A stretch of DNA of 64,000 bases from a virus. The stretch spans positions 1 to 64,000 of IMG/VR virus record IMGVR_UViG_3300035670_011119. One strand, written 5' to 3'. The notes beneath the pieces are model-generated. The model was given only the letters and a program-made list of their open reading frames with translations, did no database searches and was not told the origin of the DNA. Made by a program: the position numbers and the translations under genes. Position 1 is the first letter of the stretch. Each line of letters begins with the position of its first letter. Below are positions 1 to 9,160 of the stretch, piece after piece.

Positions 1-3000
1 AAAAACAACAAAGATCTCTTATTGATAAAAATAATGCGGCTATTAAAGCTGCAAAAGAATCTAGACTACAATCCGCAAACCAGAGTGGTCGTGGTAGCAT
101 TGGTATAGCAACCAATCCATTCAATACAAGTCAACGTCAAGATTATAGTATTTTGTATCATGAATTAACTCATCAACTTTTTAATAGTCTTAGAACTAAA
201 AACGCTCAATCGTTTGAAGCATACAAGGCAAAAGTTGCTAGTTTATTTGATGGAAATAATGATGATGTGGCCGATGCTTTTGATGCTTTGGTAGGAAATA
301 CTGGATATAATAGTGCTGATGTTGCTTATGGAAGAAGTTATAAACTTAGTGGACTAAGTAGTTTAATGATAGGCTCCGCTAAAAAAGAGTCGTTCGAAAA
401 ATATGTTAATAGTGATCCAGAATATGTTCCAGAATTAAGAAAAGCTTGGGCCGAAGCCACTTCCACCACAAATGCTAAAGCTTTCAAGCCACTGAATCCT
501 AGGGTTAATGATATTTTATTAAGAGGTAAAATAAGTCAAGATGTTATAGATAAATATGAAGATAATGGTAAAGAAGAGTTTTTAACAACACTAGTACAAA
601 AATTACCATTATTAGATGAAAATCTAAGCGGAGTTTTGGATAGTACTCTAAATGAGTTGTTGGGAGGTGCTGGAATAAGTAGACAAAAATTTGCTCTCGG
701 TGGATTAGCAGATTCTACAGAAGCTATGTCAGGATTAATGCAAGGATTATACGGAAATAGAAGCCAACAAACAGATAAAAAAGAAAAAGACTTTGGAAAA
801 ATAAGCGTTACAGAAGATGGAAACATGCTTAGTGTTGGATATCTTAAAAATGAGAGTAGATCAGGATATGTACAAGCAATGAAATATAAAGATAATCTAT
901 GGTATGTTGGATTATCAAAAGCTACTAAAGGATATGGACCAAGATTGTATGATGTGGCTATGGAGGCTGTTAGTGAAAAAGGAGGTATGCTAACTTCTGA
1001 CAGAAGCATGGTTAGCTCTGATGCTCAAAAGGTTTGGGCTTATTATTTTAAGAATAGAGGAGATGTTAAAAAAACACCATTAGAACCAGAAAATTGGACT
1101 AAAAACCAATCATTGATAGATCCGAAACTTTATGGAAGAAAAGAAACATGGCCACCACCAACAGATCCTGCTTGGATACTACAGAGTGGTTATAGTAAGA
1201 GTCCCACTTTACTTAATGATCCAGAACAAGTAAAAAGAAATAATAATAGAGCACAAAAACCCGTTGATTCTAGAAGTATGGCTCTATCATATTTTCAAAG
1301 AGCCGATGGCGGACCAATAAGCAGTTTTGCTGTGGGTGGCTTAGTACCTAAAATTCCAGAGATGGCATATTTTGACGAATTATTAGCTTATAAAAATTTA
1401 GAATTACCTTTTCCAACCCCTTTTGATAGTGTGACAAATAGATACAAGGATTTAATCAAAATCCAACATCCAGATAAAGGAGGAAATTCAGAAATATTTA
1501 AAAAGATACAACAAAGCTATATGACTTTGCTGAAGATAGAACAAATGAAGGAAGTTACTAAACTTTTAGCTAAAATTATGGATGATGGTATGGGATTAAG
1601 AACGTCTATGATCCGAGGCAAAAAAGGAACCGAACTTCAAAAATCTCACGAAGAGTGGATGGAACAATATAAAATAATGAGTCGGCCATACGAAGATTTA
1701 GCATCGAAATATTTTGGTAGTGTTGAAGGTTCTATTAAATTTGCAGAAATTCTTACTGAAAGACAAGTAGCATCCTTGACTGATAAAGACATAGCGGCAT
1801 TGAAACACCCAATATATCAGGACTATATGAAAAAGAACAATCCTGATCGTTTGGAAAACATAAATAATCAAATAAAAGAAATGGAAAAATCTAAAAGATT
1901 TCCTAAAGAGTTACCATTAAAAGCTGGTGGATATATTCGATCTTTTGCTGGAGGAGGAACTATACCAGCATTAGTAAGCAATGGTGAAGCTTATGTTCCT
2001 CCCAAACTTGCTAAACGTATTGGTTATGGAACATTAAATCGTATGAATCAAGCCGATAAAAATGGAATGGGGCGATTTAGTGATGGCGGAATTAGCGTAT
2101 TTAAGGGTCCGGGAAGTGGCACTAGTGATAGTATACCAACAAGTTTACCAGTAGGAAGTTTTATAATAAGAGAAAAGGCTACTAAAGCTTTGGGATTAAA
2201 TAAGGGTGGGAGCGTAGGCATTCAAAAATTTCAAGACGGAGGCGCCCCAACAAATAACGGAGATCTATATTTTACCACCTTGTCAGCTGCTCAAATACAA
2301 GATATAGTTGGTAAAGAATCATCTAGAACAGGAATAGATGCTGAATCTTTGGACTTATTAACAAGATATGCTCAAGATGCAGGCATGAGCATAGAAGATT
2401 TTTCTAGCGGACTAATAAGAGCTAGAGATACTGCAATTGAATCTGCTTTGGCACAAGGACAAAGTTTTAAAGAAGCAGCATTAGCTGGACAACAAGCTGC
2501 TATTGCGATGGCTAATATTCCAAACATGCAAGTTACAGGAGAGAATCCGTTAGATGTACTAAGATCATTAACGGCATCGTCCACTAGAGTACAAGCAAAT
2601 GTTGAACAGCGTAGAGAAATATTAAGTGATCCTGAAATTATTGCTGCTATTAATGAAACTAATGATCTAATGAGCAAACTAACTCCTGCTGAACAATTTT
2701 CTGTTCAAACAGGAACTGGGCCAATGACCCCAGAAATGGAAGCGGCAGCAGCATCTAGAAGAAGACAAAAAAATATTGTTGGATATAAAATAGAAGAAAG
2801 ACAAACTCAAGCCAATCAACCAGGATTTGTACCACCAACTATACAACAACCAACTAATTTAATGGATATTGATGGTATTAATAATCAATTGAAGGAAGCT
2901 CAAAATAATGCTACATTATATGCGTCATCTCTTAGAGATCAAGCTAATGCTATTCGCGCACAACAAGAAATTACCCCAGACCCAATAATCTTTGCTGCAT

Positions 3001-6000
3001 TAGAAGCTAAAGCACAAGCTCTAGAAGCAAAAGCAACAGCAGCAGACGACGCTTATAAGGATTTGGCAGATAGTACACAAGCTATTGTATTGTCGTTGAA
3101 TACAGACTATCAGATAGCTATAGATGATATGAGAACGAAAGCTAAAGATGTTGCAGACGCAACGACAAAAGTTAAGGAAGCTATGGTAACAAGAGCTAAA
3201 GAAATAGCTGCCGAAAATCCAGAATTAACAGCTGAAGAAATTGGACAAAAAATTAGCACAGAAAAAACAGGCATAGTAGCAGAAGCTAGGGCTCAACAAA
3301 CAGAAGCCGAAACAAAATTTGGTATGGCCCAAAGTAGAGTCGATACACTAGCGGGCAAAGCTGGTGCTGGAGCAGATATTTTATCTCAAGAAAAAGCTGC
3401 TGCCGACAAGGCTAGAGCAGAAGCACAAGCTAAAGCTGAAGCAGATGCTCAATTAGAAGCTCGTAAACAACAAGCGCGTGATCTTGGAGCGAAACGTGCG
3501 GCTATTGCTGTACCAGAAAAAAGAGAGTACGAAACAGAACAAGAATTTAACGATAGACGACAAAAGGCAACAGAAAGATTTACCAGACAATCAGCACAAG
3601 AATTGGGTCTTAGTAAAACTAGATTTGTTAGCTCAAGACAAAAAAAAGCTATAGAAGAAGAAGAAGCTAAAAAAACTAAAGTTGAGAGAGAAAAAACAGA
3701 TGTTGCTATTCAAAGCACAGATACTAAAGCTACGTTATTACTAGTACAAGCTATTAATGCAAATACTGTAGCACAAACTGGTTCGGCAGATTCTGTGAAA
3801 TCATTAACCGAACAAACAAATGGTCTCATTGCTACAAATGAACAACTAACTAATGCAAAAAATGCTGATATTGAACAGGCTAATGCTTCTCCTGACGATA
3901 GCGATCTATTTAAAGACACCCGCAGAGAAATTCCATTCTTAGACAAGCTTGAAACATTAGGATCAGCAGTTGGTGATTTTGCTAATAATTTTGCAGCATC
4001 TACTACTGATATTGATAGTAATATTACTAAATTTGGTAGTGTTCTTCAGGGCGGTGCTTCTAGATTAGAATCTGGTATCAAAAAACTAGCTGATGGTATC
4101 AGAAATGCTAATACGGCATTTGCAGATACTAAAATAGGAAAGTTTGCGGATTCATTTAGTCAATATGGCACAGCAATAGGTACTGGTGTAACAAGCGTAC
4201 TACAATATATGGCCGACCAATCTAATGGTTATGAAACACTAACAGGATCAATACTACAAGCAGGATCAACAATAGCTAGTACAGCAACCATATTCGGTAC
4301 TTTTGGTGCTCAATTCGGCCCACTTGGTGGATTATTAGGGGCCGTCGGTGGAGCAGCGGCGGGAGCGGTACAAAGTATAAGAGATTATGTAGAAGCTCAG
4401 TATAAAGCTGCGGCAGAATTATTAGAAATACAACGAACAGATGCTTTAGAAAAAGCATCATCAGATGTTGCTGTATTTTTAGATAATATCAATCCGTCTG
4501 CGAAAGATCTTGAAAGCGCTCTTAGTAATTTGGCTCAGGTAGTAAATATTGAAAAAGAACAAATGTCTACCAACACAGAAGCTAGTAGATATAAATCAAC
4601 TTATGGTGGATTATTTGTTGGTAAAAAAACAGAAGCTGAAATAAGAAAAGCAGATGCTGCTGCCGCTGCGGCTAATACCGGAGGAGCACAAGTATCCAAA
4701 CAATTAATATCTGGTATGGCAAATACCGGAATGAAAATGGAAGATATAGAAAAAAGTTTAGGAGCTGATGTTTTTGGTAATCTTAAATTACAAATAGCAG
4801 AAGCTGATGCTATATTTGTTAGAGAAGCAAGAGATGCCGCCGATCAACTTAAAGCTGGTAAGATTAGCGGTGAACAATACGTTACTGCTGTAGATAATGC
4901 TAAAAATGCAGCATTTGAACGAGCCACATCCGAATTACGAGTTAAAGAAGCTAATGAAGAATATAGACAAAGTGTTACGGATGTTAGAAAAAGATTAGAA
5001 AGTCAAGGAACAGGATTTCTTAAAGAATTAATAACATCTACTCCTAAACAAAGAACAGAAATGAGAAAGGACTTTGAATCTGCTGGAGGATTATTGGAAG
5101 GCGATTTTACAAAAAGTCGTGCTCAACAAGAAGAAGCCGCACAAAAAGCTTTTAGAGAAACTAGCGGTACGGTAAAAGAAAAGAGAGAAGCAGCCGACGC
5201 TGCAAGAGCTCAGGTTAGACAAAGAGTTCTTGAAAGAGGAGAACAAATTTTAAGTTTTGGAGATCAAAGCGATCCTAAGATTAGAGAGGCCAGGGCTCAA
5301 CTATATCAAAAAAGTCTTGAAGATCAAGGAATAGATCCTAATGATGGTATGGCAAAATTGGTACTTGATAGTTTAAGAGCGCCAGATCCTGAAAGAGCAG
5401 CTCAAGAAAATCTTAAAAAGGCCACAGAAGAAGCAGCAAAACAACTAGCTATTCAAACAGCGGCAACAAATGCGAATACTGACGCACTGAAAGGAGGAAA
5501 AATTACAACAGAGTATGCAACAACAGGTGGTGTTGCTGATGCCCAGACCGCTACGAATGCTGTATCTAATGAAGGAATGAGTAATTTGGGATGGAATGCA
5601 GCAAAGGTGGTTGGCGCAGGCGCTGTTACGTATGGTTTTGATAGAGCTACTGGGGGAGGAATAAGACGCAGCGTAAAGAAAGGTATTCAAAATTTTCGTA
5701 AAGATCCAAATACACCCGACACGGAATCAGTAGCGGCCGAACAACCAAAGCCTCAAAAAAGAAGTGGTAGTGAAGCTACCGATACTCCTAAACCAGCTGT
5801 CGCTACCGACCAAACACCCCGAACACCACCTCGTCGTCAACCAAATGCGCCTAAAGATAATGTTCGACAACCGCCGCGACGAGGCCAACCATCTGCTGAA
5901 GCGCCCCAACCCCAAGCAGCAGTACCAGGACGCAAAGCTAAAGTAAGCGCTAGTGCTAAAAAAGGAGTTGGCGGTTTGGTCGCGGCTGGTGTTGGTCTTT

Positions 6001-9000
6001 TTGCTATAGGTAGTAGTTATTTTGGCGGAGGCGCTCAACCAGAATCAGACTCTGGAACACAGCAACCAACAGAAGAAGACCAACCAATTATTGAAAGTTC
6101 TCCAGAAATTATTCAATTGTTATCTGCTATAGAAGCTAATACTAGAGAATGCTGCGCTGGAGGTGGGACTGGCGGAACCGCTAGTGGAGAAAGAGTAACA
6201 ACTAATACTGGTAGTATGGAAAATATTCCTACAACTAAAGAACCGGCAGTTGCTGTTGAGAAAAAAACCGATGCAATAGCTAAAGAAATAACAACTGCTG
6301 CTAGTGAACCAATAACAATGATGGAATCATTAAGTGATGAATTTGCAGCTTTTAGTAGTAGGGGCTATCAAAACGCTGAAGTAACAAATGCAAGTCTTAA
6401 TACGCTGGGATCTTTTGCTACCGATATAATGGGTACAACAGATGTTGCAAGAACTATGAGGAGTGGTGGAATAGTAGATACTACTGGTCAAAATAAATTT
6501 CTATCTAAACCAATGGGAGTGACGGGATACACCACAAGAGGAATGGGTGCTTATGGAGCAGTACAATCCGCTAGAGCTTTTGCAGAAACTGGGGCTATTG
6601 ATGATGCTTTGGGTATCGTTGCTGGGGCTGGTAATACTGCTGGTGGTAGATATGCTGGATTAGTTGGAGATACGGCTAGTGCTGCAAGAAACGCATATAG
6701 AACATTGAGTGGAAAATCTATACAAGAAGGAACATTGGCTCAAGATACGCTTGGCTTAGTTGCAGATGTAGGACAGATTGGCCTACAAGCTTCTCCAGAA
6801 ATTGCTAAATATGGACCACAAGCATTACAAACAGCTAAAAACTTTGTACCAAAATCAACACCAGCTCCGTCAACACCCGTGGCGGCCATAGACGATGCTG
6901 CAAAAGCAAAAGAAATATTCCGTTTACAAAATGCTGGTTTTACATCCGATGAGATTGCTAAGGTAGTCGGTGGCGGTATAGATGATACGGCCGCAGCAGC
7001 AGGGAAATTTGGTGGTTTATTAAGGATACCTGGTCTAGGAACAGCCGCTAGACTTGGCGGCGGAGTTCTTGGCGGTTTGGGTGTTGCTATGGGAGGAGTA
7101 AGCGGATACTCGGCGGATACCGAAGCAACAGGTAGAAATAAATACGTAAATACAGCTTTGGGTGCTTTATCTGGTACGGGAACGACAATGGGCGATGTTG
7201 GACAACAATCTACTATCGGAGGATTATTGGGGGTTGAAAAGGGCAGTGAGACTGATCAGATGATCGGTAATGCGTCTAGCCTTGCTGCGGGTACACTAGG
7301 AGTTGCTGGCGCTATTGGTGGTGCCGCAGCACTAGGTGTGGGTGCCGCAGCAGCAGCTCCTGCTCTTGCTATTGGCGCTACTGTAGCAGGAGGCGCGCTT
7401 TTAACGCAAGAATCTATAGGATTATATAACGATAGAAGTGTTCTAGCAGAAAAAGAAAAACAAACAGCAGCTATGGAAGAAGCTTCACGAAGAACTAAAT
7501 TAGTTAAAAATGACCAAGGAGAATATGTAAGACAAGCTAAGACAGCACAAGACTTTGATTTTGGATATAATTTTACTGCTGATGAAAGTAATGCAGTAAG
7601 AGCATATGCTAAAAATCAAGCAGAATCCAATAGAGCAAAAGAATTAGCTTCCAAAACAAGTCTAACTCAAGATGAAACATCTGAATTAGCAAATATTAAA
7701 AAATCTTTTGGTATGGAAGAAGGTGCATCTAATCAGGATATTTTAGCAGAAGCTCAAAGAAGATCGGACACAGCAGCTAGTGACCTAGCAGCTAAAGCTA
7801 GAACAAGAGCCACAACAACAAAAGTTGGATGGTTTGGGGATAGATATGATCAACTTGATGAGAAAAAACAAACAGAAAATATGCAAAAATATTTATCTGC
7901 TGCTAAACAGTATCAACCTGAAACATTTGTGCAACCAGAAGAAATGCCGGCTCCTCAAACCGCTGTTGCTACCAAAGAACCGACATGGTTTCAAGAAGAA
8001 CAAAAACAAATGCTAACCATTTCTGCACAAGCACCCCAAGGAACAGCTGCTGTTCAAGCTACAAGCGCAGCATTACAGCAACAACAAGCTGTTCCGGTTC
8101 CCGAAACCATAACAGGTCAGGGAGGAAAAGTAATTCCGGTTGTTGGAGATGCTGTTTCCAATGCCGCTATAACAAGAGGTAGTTCTTTTATGGCACAAGT
8201 TGAGGCTATGGACGCTGCTGCGGCAAAAAAAGAAACAGTTATAACCCCAACGATTCAAACAGAACAACAACCATCGGTATCTGTTCCAGCTCCCGAAGGC
8301 ACAGCTGCTGTTCAAGCTACAGCAGCAAGTCTAGAACAAACTACACAAGAAAAATTAAATAATGTTCCAACTTATGGTCTTAGTGAAAAAGAACAAAACC
8401 TAGTAAAAAGTCAAGATGTTTTGAAAAAAGCAAAAGAAAAAGCTTTGTCTTTGGGAACTTCAGAAGGTAATATGGAAGCAACTAGATTAGATGCAGAAAT
8501 CCAATCTAAGAGCAAAGAACTATTAGCATCACGACAAGCCGGTGCTGTTGGAACTGGCGGAGATGTTATGAAAGATGTTAATCTTTATAGACAAGCAAGA
8601 GAACAAGCCATGGCTAGCGGATTACCCACCGCAACACCACAAGGAGCAACACAACCATCTGTAGTATCAGCAAGCGCAATTGATGCTGCTATGGCAACCC
8701 AATTACAGCCCGCACCAGCAGAAACAGATAATTGGTTCAAAAATGCTCAAGCTGATTTGACTCGTATTCAAGCATCTCCTGATGCTAATATTACAGGAAA
8801 TGCTCAACCCGCTAATGGTGTAATTAATACTAGCACAACTCAGCAGCAACCAACAGCCGCAGGAATGTCTCAATTATTTGACACAGCAGCTATTGGAAAT
8901 ACTTTGCAAACTGTATTTGGTCAATTTGTTTCGGATTTACAAAATATTCAACTACCAAAAATACCGGATATGGTTACTATGGAAGGCAAACATACTGTTG

Positions 9001-9128
9001 AGGTTATTATTAATGGGGCGGATGTATTAAAATCATTAGAACCAATGCTACAAGATCTAATAAAAACGAAATTAACCGAATTTAATAATAAACTTAATAG
9101 TGCCACAGAGGGTGGATTTGGAGCATAG
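1..9128 (+). CDS. Tape-measure-like giant tail protein with metallopeptidase, GNAT-like and J-domain segments (5' end outside window)
   Basis: The frame is open from base 3, so the gene begins before the window; a TTG at 153 is only an internal codon. At least 3,041 residues are visible. Domains in order: HELTH (HExxH zinc-peptidase motif) at 159-173; an acetyltransferase-like segment at about 790-1100 with GYGP near 930; a J-domain at about 1380-1530 with HPD at 1467-1475; glycine-rich blocks typical of tape measures (FAGGG, GPGSGTSDSIP) at 1940-2250; long Ala/Glu/Lys coiled coil at about 2870-3700; hydrophobic Gly/Ala segments at about 4265-4380, 5960-6035, 7010-7115 and 7275-7405; a low-complexity Pro/Gln/Thr tail. 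Length, hydrophobic stretches, coiled coil and position before fibre and hub genes support a tape measure, which sets tail length and is ejected at infection. The enzyme-like domains are unusual cargo. Tape measure is inferred; the J-domain motif is clear. Confidence 0.8.
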   Translation, partial: KQQRSLIDKNNAAIKAAKESRLQSANQSGRGSIGIATNPFNTSQRQDYSILYHELTHQLFNSLRTKNAQSFEAYKAKVASLFDGNNDDVADAFDALVGNTGYNSADVAYGRSYKLSGLSSLMIGSAKKESFEKYVNSDPEYVPELRKAWAEATSTTNAKAFKPLNPRVNDILLRGKISQDVIDKYEDNGKEEFLTTLVQKLPLLDENLSGVLDSTLNELLGGAGISRQKFALGGLADSTEAMSGLMQGLYGNRSQQTDKKEKDFGKISVTEDGNMLSVGYLKNESRSGYVQAMKYKDNLWYVGLSKATKGYGPRLYDVAMEAVSEKGGMLTSDRSMVSSDAQKVWAYYFKNRGDVKKTPLEPENWTKNQSLIDPKLYGRKETWPPPTDPAWILQSGYSKSPTLLNDPEQVKRNNNRAQKPVDSRSMALSYFQRADGGPISSFAVGGLVPKIPEMAYFDELLAYKNLELPFPTPFDSVTNRYKDLIKIQHPDKGGNSEIFKKIQQSYMTLLKIEQMKEVTKLLAKIMDDGMGLRTSMIRGKKGTELQKSHEEWMEQYKIMSRPYEDLASKYFGSVEGSIKFAEILTERQVASLTDKDIAALKHPIYQDYMKKNNPDRLENINNQIKEMEKSKRFPKELPLKAGGYIRSFAGGGTIPALVSNGEAYVPPKLAKRIGYGTLNRMNQADKNGMGRFSDGGISVFKGPGSGTSDSIPTSLPVGSFIIREKATKALGLNKGGSVGIQKFQDGGAPTNNGDLYFTTLSAAQIQDIVGKESSRTGIDAESLDLLTRYAQDAGMSIEDFSSGLIRARDTAIESALAQGQSFKEAALAGQQAAIAMANIPNMQVTGENPLDVLRSLTASSTRVQANVEQRREILSDPEIIAAINETNDLMSKLTPAEQFSVQTGTGPMTPEMEAAAASRRRQKNIVGYKIEERQTQANQPGFVPPTIQQPTNLMDIDGINNQLKEAQNNATLYASSLRDQANAIRAQQEITPDPIIFAALEAKAQALEAKATAADDAYKDLADSTQAIVLSLNTDYQIAIDDMRTKAKDVADATTKVKEAMVTRAKEIAAENPELTAEEIGQKISTEKTGIVAEARAQQTEAETKFGMAQSRVDTLAGKAGAGADILSQEKAAADKARAEAQAKAEADAQLEARKQQARDLGAKRAAIAVPEKREYETEQEFNDRRQKATERFTRQSAQELGLSKTRFVSSRQKKAIEEEEAKKTKVEREKTDVAIQSTDTKATLLLVQAINANTVAQTGSADSVKSLTEQTNGLIATNEQLTNAKNADIEQANASPDDSDLFKDTRREIPFLDKLETLGSAVGDFANNFAASTTDIDSNITKFGSVLQGGASRLESGIKKLADGIRNANTAFADTKIGKFADSFSQYGTAIGTGVTSVLQYMADQSNGYETLTGSILQAGSTIASTATIFGTFGAQFGPLGGLLGAVGGAAAGAVQSIRDYVEAQYKAAAELLEIQRTDALEKASSDVAVFLDNINPSAKDLESALSNLAQVVNIEKEQMSTNTEASRYKSTYGGLFVGKKTEAEIRKADAAAAAANTGGAQVSKQLISGMANTGMKMEDIEKSLGADVFGNLKLQIAEADAIFVREARDAADQLKAGKISGEQYVTAVDNAKNAAFERATSELRVKEANEEYRQSVTDVRKRLESQGTGFLKELITSTPKQRTEMRKDFESAGGLLEGDFTKSRAQQEEAAQKAFRETSGTVKEKREAADAARAQVRQRVLERGEQILSFGDQSDPKIREARAQLYQKSLEDQGIDPNDGMAKLVLDSLRAPDPERAAQENLKKATEEAAKQLAIQTAATNANTDALKGGKITTEYATTGGVADAQTATNAVSNEGMSNLGWNAAKVVGAGAVTYGFDRATGGGIRRSVKKGIQNFRKDPNTPDTESVAAEQPKPQKRSGSEATDTPKPAVATDQTPRTPPRRQPNAPKDNVRQPPRRGQPSAEAPQPQAAVPGRKAKVSASAKKGVGGLVAAGVGLFAIGSSYFGGGAQPESDSGTQQPTEEDQPIIESSPEIIQLLSAIEANTRECCAGGGTGGTASGERVTTNTGSMENIPTTKEPAVAVEKKTDAIAKEITTAASEPITMMESLSDEFAAFSSRGYQNAEVTNASLNTLGSFATDIMGTTDVARTMRSGGIVDTTGQNKFLSKPMGVTGYTTRGMGAYGAVQSARAFAETGAIDDALGIVAGAGNTAGGRYAGLVGDTASAARNAYRTLSGKSIQEGTLAQDTLGLVADVGQIGLQASPEIAKYGPQALQTAKNFVPKSTPAPSTPVAAIDDAAKAKEIFRLQNAGFTSDEIAKVVGGGIDDTAAAAGKFGGLLRIPGLGTAARLGGGVLGGLGVAMGGVSGYSADTEATGRNKYVNTALGALSGTGTTMGDVGQQSTIGGLLGVEKGSETDQMIGNASSLAAGTLGVAGAIGGAAALGVGAAAAAPALAIGATVAGGALLTQESIGLYNDRSVLAEKEKQTAAMEEASRRTKLVKNDQGEYVRQAKTAQDFDFGYNFTADESNAVRAYAKNQAESNRAKELASKTSLTQDETSELANIKKSFGMEEGASNQDILAEAQRRSDTAASDLAAKARTRATTTKVGWFGDRYDQLDEKKQTENMQKYLSAAKQYQPETFVQPEEMPAPQTAVATKEPTWFQEEQKQMLTISAQAPQGTAAVQATSAALQQQQAVPVPETITGQGGKVIPVVGDAVSNAAITRGSSFMAQVEAMDAAAAKKETVITPTIQTEQQPSVSVPAPEGTAAVQATAASLEQTTQEKLNNVPTYGLSEKEQNLVKSQDVLKKAKEKALSLGTSEGNMEATRLDAEIQSKSKELLASRQAGAVGTGGDVMKDVNLYRQAREQAMASGLPTATPQGATQPSVVSASAIDAAMATQLQPAPAETDNWFKNAQADLTRIQASPDANITGNAQPANGVINTSTTQQQPTAAGMSQLFDTAAIGNTLQTVFGQFVSDLQNIQLPKIPDMVTMEGKHTVEVIINGADVLKSLEPMLQDLIKTKLTEFNNKLNSATEGGFGA

Positions 9129-9160
9129 ATATTTATTAATTAAAATAAGGAATAATTTAT

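Noticed and set aside
536-1009. Minus-strand open frame inside the tape-measure gene, and similar ones at 2372, 3710, 4276, 5445, 5727 and 8073
   Set aside because: They lie opposite a long, continuous coding frame, have no ribosome site and show no protein-like composition. They are shadows.
5764-5946. Plus-strand overlapping open frame in the proline/glutamine-rich part of the tape measure
   Set aside because: Overlaps the main frame entirely and its sequence follows from the low-complexity codons of that frame.
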